Source: Treponema sp. (GTDB taxonomy: Bacteria; Spirochaetota; Spirochaetia; Treponematales; Rectinemataceae). From it: a stretch of 5,031 nt of DNA. A program made the position numbers and the translations under genes. The stretch is taken from assembly GCA_017849315.1 (NCBI GenBank), contig JAFIHQ010000174.1, forward strand, positions 1 through 5,031, given 5' to 3'. The notes below the pieces were generated by a model. That model saw only the letters and a program-made list of their open reading frames with translations, searched no databases and was not told the DNA's origin. Positions 4,257-5,031 of the stretch are shown here, one piece after another (the stretch's first letter is position 1; every line of letters begins with the position of its first letter).

Positions 4257-5031
4257 CAATAATTCATTCATCTGCAAGGCCGCCTTACGTCCGCAGGCTA
4301 CTGCTTCCACAATCGTCAATCCGTCTTTACAAGCCTCATTACCAAGAAAGAGGCTCGGATGTTTTACCGCCAAATCGCTGAGCCAACCGGATCTCAATTC
4401 CGCCTCTTGTCCTTCTTTGTTTGGCATTAGGGTGCTTGTAACAAAGACAGCAGCAAATCGTTCCAGGAGATGCTCAAGATCACTGCGTTGCCAAGGTTGT
4501 TGATTGCCGACAAAGTCAATTCCACTTCTCATAATACCATCAATGTCTCTCTGCAAGGCGGCCTGAAGTTCATTATTCGCCGAAAACTCAATATACAAAG
4601 AGGCTACGGGTCCGGTGCCCGATGAAAAGGTCTTGACCCTATATCCACTCAATGCGAGATAGTAGGCACACGTCAAGGCACACGGACCGTCTCCCAGCAC
4701 TGCAACATCTTGATGTTTTGCGTCTCGGTTTGCATCTTGTTCTGCATCTTGGTCGGAAATCGACCAGCCGGCCTCGCCTGCTTCTTCGCAAACCCATCGC
4801 TCCAACTCAGCGATGTTAACCGGCTTGTCAGAAAACGTAAGTCGAAGGCAATGCTTCTGGCAAAGCCTGTCTGCTGAACAAGTGAGCGCGCAGGTCTCAG
4901 CAAAAGGATTCTTGACACGAATCTCACGCGCCGCTCCAACATAGTTCCTGGCTTCCATCCTACGCAGGAACCCCGGGATATCAATCTCTGCAGGACATCC
5001 TCTAACACAGCCTGGGACACGACAGCCCTGA
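4251..5031 (-). CDS. GltD/PreT/DPYD-type iron-sulfur protein with shortened flavin domain, 5' end beyond window
   Basis: The frame is open to the right edge, so the N-terminus is missing; the ATG at 4958 is internal. Of 259 visible residues, the first cluster motif shows C3-x4-C8-x3-C12-P followed by AEIDIPGFL, and the second shows NPFAETC with C47-x3-C51-x5-C57-x3-C61. These fit the two-cluster N-terminal domain of glutamate synthase small subunit, PreT and dihydropyrimidine dehydrogenase, which passes electrons between a flavin and a partner subunit. After a repetitive acidic linker (95-106) comes an FAD-type motif, VLGDGPCALTCAYYLALSGY (111-130), then the usual C-terminal FAD block at 226-251 (LFLGN, GLTIVEAVACGRKAA). 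Only about 115 residues separate these blocks where relatives have about 280, so the NAD(P)H-binding domain seems absent. The acidic residue after strand 2 and the Asp of the late GD motif are replaced by Ser and Asn. It may be an electron-transfer subunit with a vestigial flavin fold. Confidence 0.82.
   Translation of the reverse strand, partial: QGCRVPGCVRGCPAEIDIPGFLRRMEARNYVGAAREIRVKNPFAETCALTCSADRLCQKHCLRLTFSDKPVNIAELERWVCEEAGEAGWSISDQDAEQDANRDAKHQDVAVLGDGPCALTCAYYLALSGYRVKTFSSGTGPVASLYIEFSANNELQAALQRDIDGIMRSGIDFVGNQQPWQRSDLEHLLERFAAVFVTSTLMPNKEGQEAELRSGWLSDLAVKHPSLFLGNEACKDGLTIVEAVACGRKAALQMNELLG
4713..4748 (-). repeat. 12-bp coding repeat in an interdomain linker
   Basis: Three degenerate tandem units encode DAEQ, DANR and DAKH between the iron-sulfur domain and the flavin-like domain of the right-edge gene. 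At DNA level, TGCATCTTG recurs with 12-bp spacing. The linker is likely flexible and charged, and its length could vary between strains by slippage. Confidence 0.6.

Noticed and set aside
4251..4958. ATG at 4958 as the true start of the iron-sulfur gene
   Set aside because: The frame continues upstream to the edge and encodes further cluster cysteines and the conserved CPAEIDIPGF block, so 4958 is internal.

Overview
The window looks like a spirochaete-type chromosome segment, probably Treponema or a relative. This is an inference from a FliG-like motor protein gene, a lipoprotein-processing operon and the general style of the genes. No rRNA or other taxonomic marker is present, so the assignment is tentative. 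No tRNA, rRNA, CRISPR array, insertion sequence or prophage gene was seen.

Left part (1-1634, minus strand, transcribed right to left): a three-gene operon encoding a Nif3/YbgI-family dinuclear-metal protein, then lipoprotein signal peptidase LspA, then a small membrane protein cut off by the left edge. The Nif3 gene is preceded by a structured leader of three consecutive hairpins. The last has an 11-bp stem and a T-rich tail and looks like an intrinsic terminator or attenuator.

Middle (1635-1969): a divergent intergenic region. It holds a TTGACA box facing the Nif3 operon, a good sigma70-type promoter facing right, and a perfect 12-bp palindrome.

Middle right (1970-3537, plus strand): two genes overlapping by 4 bp (ATGA). 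The first product resembles the cytoplasmic part of flagellar stator protein MotA without its membrane helices. The second has a MotA-like stretch followed by two FliG-like helical (ARM) modules, and it lacks the FliG N-terminal FliF-binding domain. This pair is the most unusual system in the window: a soluble motor-like pair whose parts correspond to the stator-rotor contact.

Right part (3599-5031, minus strand): three genes. The 5'-truncated upstream gene encodes an iron-sulfur protein of the GltD/PreT/DPYD N-terminal type. It keeps its cluster cysteines, but its flavin domain is shortened and degenerate. Next come a DUF4180 protein and a tightly linked 51-residue membrane protein. A tandem 13-bp repeat lies in the gap upstream of the DUF4180 gene.
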